From positions 1 through 7,374 of the forward strand of contig CALEZJ010000058.1 in assembly GCA_937927885.1 (NCBI GenBank): DNA of 7,374 nt, written 5' to 3'. Both the position numbers and the translations under genes were made by a program. This DNA is from an uncultured Paracoccaceae bacterium. GTDB lineage: Bacteria; Pseudomonadota; Alphaproteobacteria; Rhodobacterales; Rhodobacteraceae. Below the pieces are notes generated by a model. That model had not been told where the DNA came from. It saw nothing but the letters and a program-made list of their open reading frames with translations, and made no database searches. Below are positions 6,060-7,374 of the stretch, piece by piece. Position 1 is the first letter of the stretch. Every line of letters starts with the position of its first letter.

Positions 6060-6730
6060 CGCATCCGCGCGAGCAGGTTGTCCTTCAGGACGAACTGATG
6101 CACCAGCGCCGCCGCCGCGTGCCCGCCCACCAGCACCAGAAGCAACACGACCAGCACCCCGTGCGCCGCCCCCGCCGCGGCGATCCCGCCGCCAAAGGCC
6201 AGCATCCCGCTGACCGGCAGGGCCACCAGCAGCACATAGAGCAGGCCATGCACGATCGACGAGGCAAGGGTGACCAGCGCGCTCTGCCCGGCGACCGGTG
6301 CGGGCACGCCTTGCGCAAAGCGCAGCACCAGCCGCGTCAGGGTCAGGGCCAGAATGGTGATGCCCAGGATCTGGTGCGTCCGCGCACCCGTCGTCACCTC
6401 GGCCGCGCCGGTGCGCATCATCGCCTCCCAGACCGCACCCATCGCGTCGTTGGTGGCGAAACTGCCAACCAGCACCAGCAGCGTCAGCCAGTGGATACCG
6501 CGCTGCGCCGCCGAATATTTCTGAACCGATACCGTCATCATGCCCCTCATTATGGTCCGCCCGGAGTTCAACGCGTCCGGCGGCGGTTTCGGGATCCGGA
6601 TCCGCGCCGGCTCCGTGACCGCGCGAAGCGTGGTGGTCCGGCCGCAGGAGGGGCACACCGCCTCCTGCCCGGCCATCTCCTCCGGAAACTCGAGGTGCTG
6701 CGCGCAGTGCTGGCAAAAGCTCTTGGACAT
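6056..6730 (-). CDS. Cytochrome b561 with in-frame N-terminal zinc ribbon
   Basis: The full frame from the ATG at 6730 gives 224 aa. Residues 1-30 carry a four-cysteine zinc ribbon (Cys6, Cys9, Cys26, Cys29), then a proline-rich linker (about 35-60), then a standard 160-aa prokaryotic cytochrome b561 starting at Met65. The b561 part has four hydrophobic helices and candidate haem histidines: GIHWL (His80), ARTHQ (His119), His161 and GGHAAAALVHQF (His204, His211). The family is a di-haem inner-membrane protein that exchanges electrons with ubiquinone. The ribbon would face the cytosol. The start is doubtful: ATG 6730 has no SD, while AGGGG lies before tandem ATGs at 6541 and 6538, which would yield b561 alone (6056-6538). 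The codons just before that internal start include rare ATA and AGG, as expected for non-coding leader. The b561 identity is firm; the fusion is not. The 3' end overlaps the 105-aa gene. Confidence 0.8.
   Translation of the reverse strand: MSKSFCQHCAQHLEFPEEMAGQEAVCPSCGRTTTLRAVTEPARIRIPKPPPDALNSGRTIMRGMMTVSVQKYSAAQRGIHWLTLLVLVGSFATNDAMGAVWEAMMRTGAAEVTTGARTHQILGITILALTLTRLVLRFAQGVPAPVAGQSALVTLASSIVHGLLYVLLVALPVSGMLAFGGGIAAAGAAHGVLVVLLLVLVGGHAAAALVHQFVLKDNLLARMR
6536..6547 (-). promoter_or_regulatory. Internal Shine-Dalgarno and tandem ATG before the b561 domain
   Basis: On the minus strand AGGGG (6547-6543) is followed by two adjacent in-frame ATG codons at 6541 and 6538. The 4-nt spacing suits the second. 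This is a better initiation site than the ATG at 6730 and would produce an ordinary 160-aa cytochrome b561 without the zinc ribbon. Confidence 0.5.
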
Positions 6731-6751
6731 GGGAGTTGCGGGTTGGAGCGC

Positions 6752-6788
6752 GTCGGAACCGTGGAAGGGCCCCTGCCACGGTTCGGAC
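6752..6788. repeat. Long imperfect inverted repeat upstream of the zinc ribbon
   Basis: GAACCGTGG (6756-6764) pairs perfectly with CCACGGTTC (6776-6784). After one G-G mismatch the stem extends by GTC/GAC, giving 12 paired positions around an 11-nt loop that itself contains GGGCCC. It lies 22 nt upstream of the ATG at 6730. No U-tract follows on either strand, so a leader structure or protein-binding operator fits better than a terminator. Confidence 0.75.
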
Positions 6789-7161
6789 AGGCCCTTAGAC
6801 AAGGATGGCGGCCGGTCCTCACTCGCGCCGGCGAGGTCCATCGGCCGGGCGGCGTACCGGGCGGTCAGAACAAGGCGATGGCGTCACATCTGCACCGTGT
6901 CTGGGTCTTCAGAACCGATGCGATCCTTGCATGGGTTTCATCTGCATCGTCACCGCCCTCAGCCAGGAGCCTCTGGTCACATCGCACGAAACATGTCTCT
7001 GCTGGCCGATTCCCCGCCGTGAACGGGCAGTCCCGCCAGGCGGTTGAGGAGCCTCCGGCGATCAGAGTCGGAGCGGAAACGCGGACACCGCCCCTCCGCG
7101 GGGCCGGTCGAGTTTCCGGCAGGAAGCGACTCCCTCAACACCCAGGGCCGGGACCCCCGGA
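6789..7161. other. 373-bp stretch with no supportable gene
   Basis: Both strands were read. Open frames here lack family motifs and usable ribosome sites. By eye the base composition is somewhat less GC-rich than in the flanking genes. The minus-strand frame starting ATG at 7168, overlapping the WD40 stop, could be out-of-frame remains of a longer WD40 protein C-terminus (DRRRLLNRLAGLP), but this is weak. No promoter, tRNA or mobile element end was recognised. Confidence 0.5.
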
Positions 7162-7374
7162 TCACCATCCTCGGGCCGCGGATTCAGCCTGCTCAGGCAG
7201 CCCCGGCGGAATCGGCAGCCCGGCGACGGGCACGTCCCAGATTCCGGAGGTTCCATCCAGACTGGCGGTGATCGCTTGACGGCCGTCGGGACCGAACCTC
7301 GCGGAGATCACCCACGCGTCGTGGCGGAGGGGATCGCCGAGCTTGAGACCCGTCGCGGCGTCCCAGACCTGCGC
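7162..7374 (-). CDS. WD40-repeat protein, C-terminal fragment
   Basis: The last 70 residues of a protein that begins beyond the right edge. It shows the tail of one WD repeat (AQVWDAATGLKLGDPLRH) and one full repeat (HDAWVISARFGPDG...TASLDGTSGIWDV, about residues 19-48), with the FxPDG turn, the SxDGT turn and the terminal WD pair. After the last blade comes a short Pro-rich tail (PIPPGLPEQAESAARGW) and TGA. WD40 repeats form beta-propellers used as protein interaction scaffolds; the partner or catalytic part is not visible. The wording of the repeats and tail recalls large WD40 proteins of Planctomycetes and Verrucomicrobia, where the tail is usually longer, so the gene may be cut short by a frameshift; this comparison is from memory. 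No gene is supported between it and the zinc-ribbon/cytochrome gene. Confidence 0.85.
   Translation of the reverse strand, partial: AQVWDAATGLKLGDPLRHDAWVISARFGPDGRQAITASLDGTSGIWDVPVAGLPIPPGLPEQAESAARGW

Noticed and set aside
6098..7279. A 393-codon plus-strand open frame across the cytochrome and right-end region.
   Set aside because: It is antisense to the b561 gene and the WD40 fragment and is His/Arg/Gln-rich with no domain.

Overview
The window is GC-rich and most of it looks like chromosomal DNA of an alphaproteobacterium, probably of the Rhodobacteraceae (Rhodobacter/Paracoccus-like). The grounds are the alphaproteobacterial SAM-II riboswitch in front of metZ, a long-form FolE2, a Pfk-2-like PfkB kinase, a YciB septation protein and strong GC bias at third codon positions. 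No rRNA, tRNA, CRISPR array, transposase or phage gene was seen. The taxonomic call is inference from gene content, not from a database search.

Layout: (1) 1-3079, minus strand, in transcription order metZ (O-succinylhomoserine sulfhydrylase), folE2 (GTP cyclohydrolase IB) and a PfkB-type phosphofructokinase cut off by the left edge. A 27-bp perfect palindrome lies in the folE2-pfkB gap and contains the folE2 stop codon. (2) 3080-3526, the control region between divergent genes: on the minus strand a candidate promoter, a SAM-II riboswitch and a structured 75-nt leader ahead of metZ, then an array of eight 20-bp tandem repeats reaching almost to the -35 element. (3) 3527-5044, plus strand: a small membrane-anchored or exported protein of unknown function and an alpha/beta-hydrolase with a GHSLG nucleophile elbow. 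(4) 5061-6730, minus strand: a cytochrome b561 whose reading frame continues upstream into a four-cysteine zinc ribbon, a 105-aa unknown protein coupled to it by an ATGA overlap, and yciB (septation protein A), which converges on the hydrolase with only 16 bp between stop codons. (5) 6731-7374: an imperfect 37-bp inverted repeat, about 370 bp with no supportable gene, and at the right edge the C-terminus of a WD40-repeat protein on the minus strand.

metZ makes homocysteine for methionine, and SAM feedback through the riboswitch fits that role. folE2 and pfkB have no obvious pathway link to metZ. The leader holds a possible long-range switch: the SD-like 3' end of the riboswitch and the real metZ Shine-Dalgarno can both pair with the same CCCCCUUU tract. 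The right end differs in character from the rest: WD40 repeats and this kind of zinc ribbon are not typical neighbours of Rhodobacteraceae housekeeping genes, and a join, by transfer or by assembly, near 6540-6600 deserves a check.
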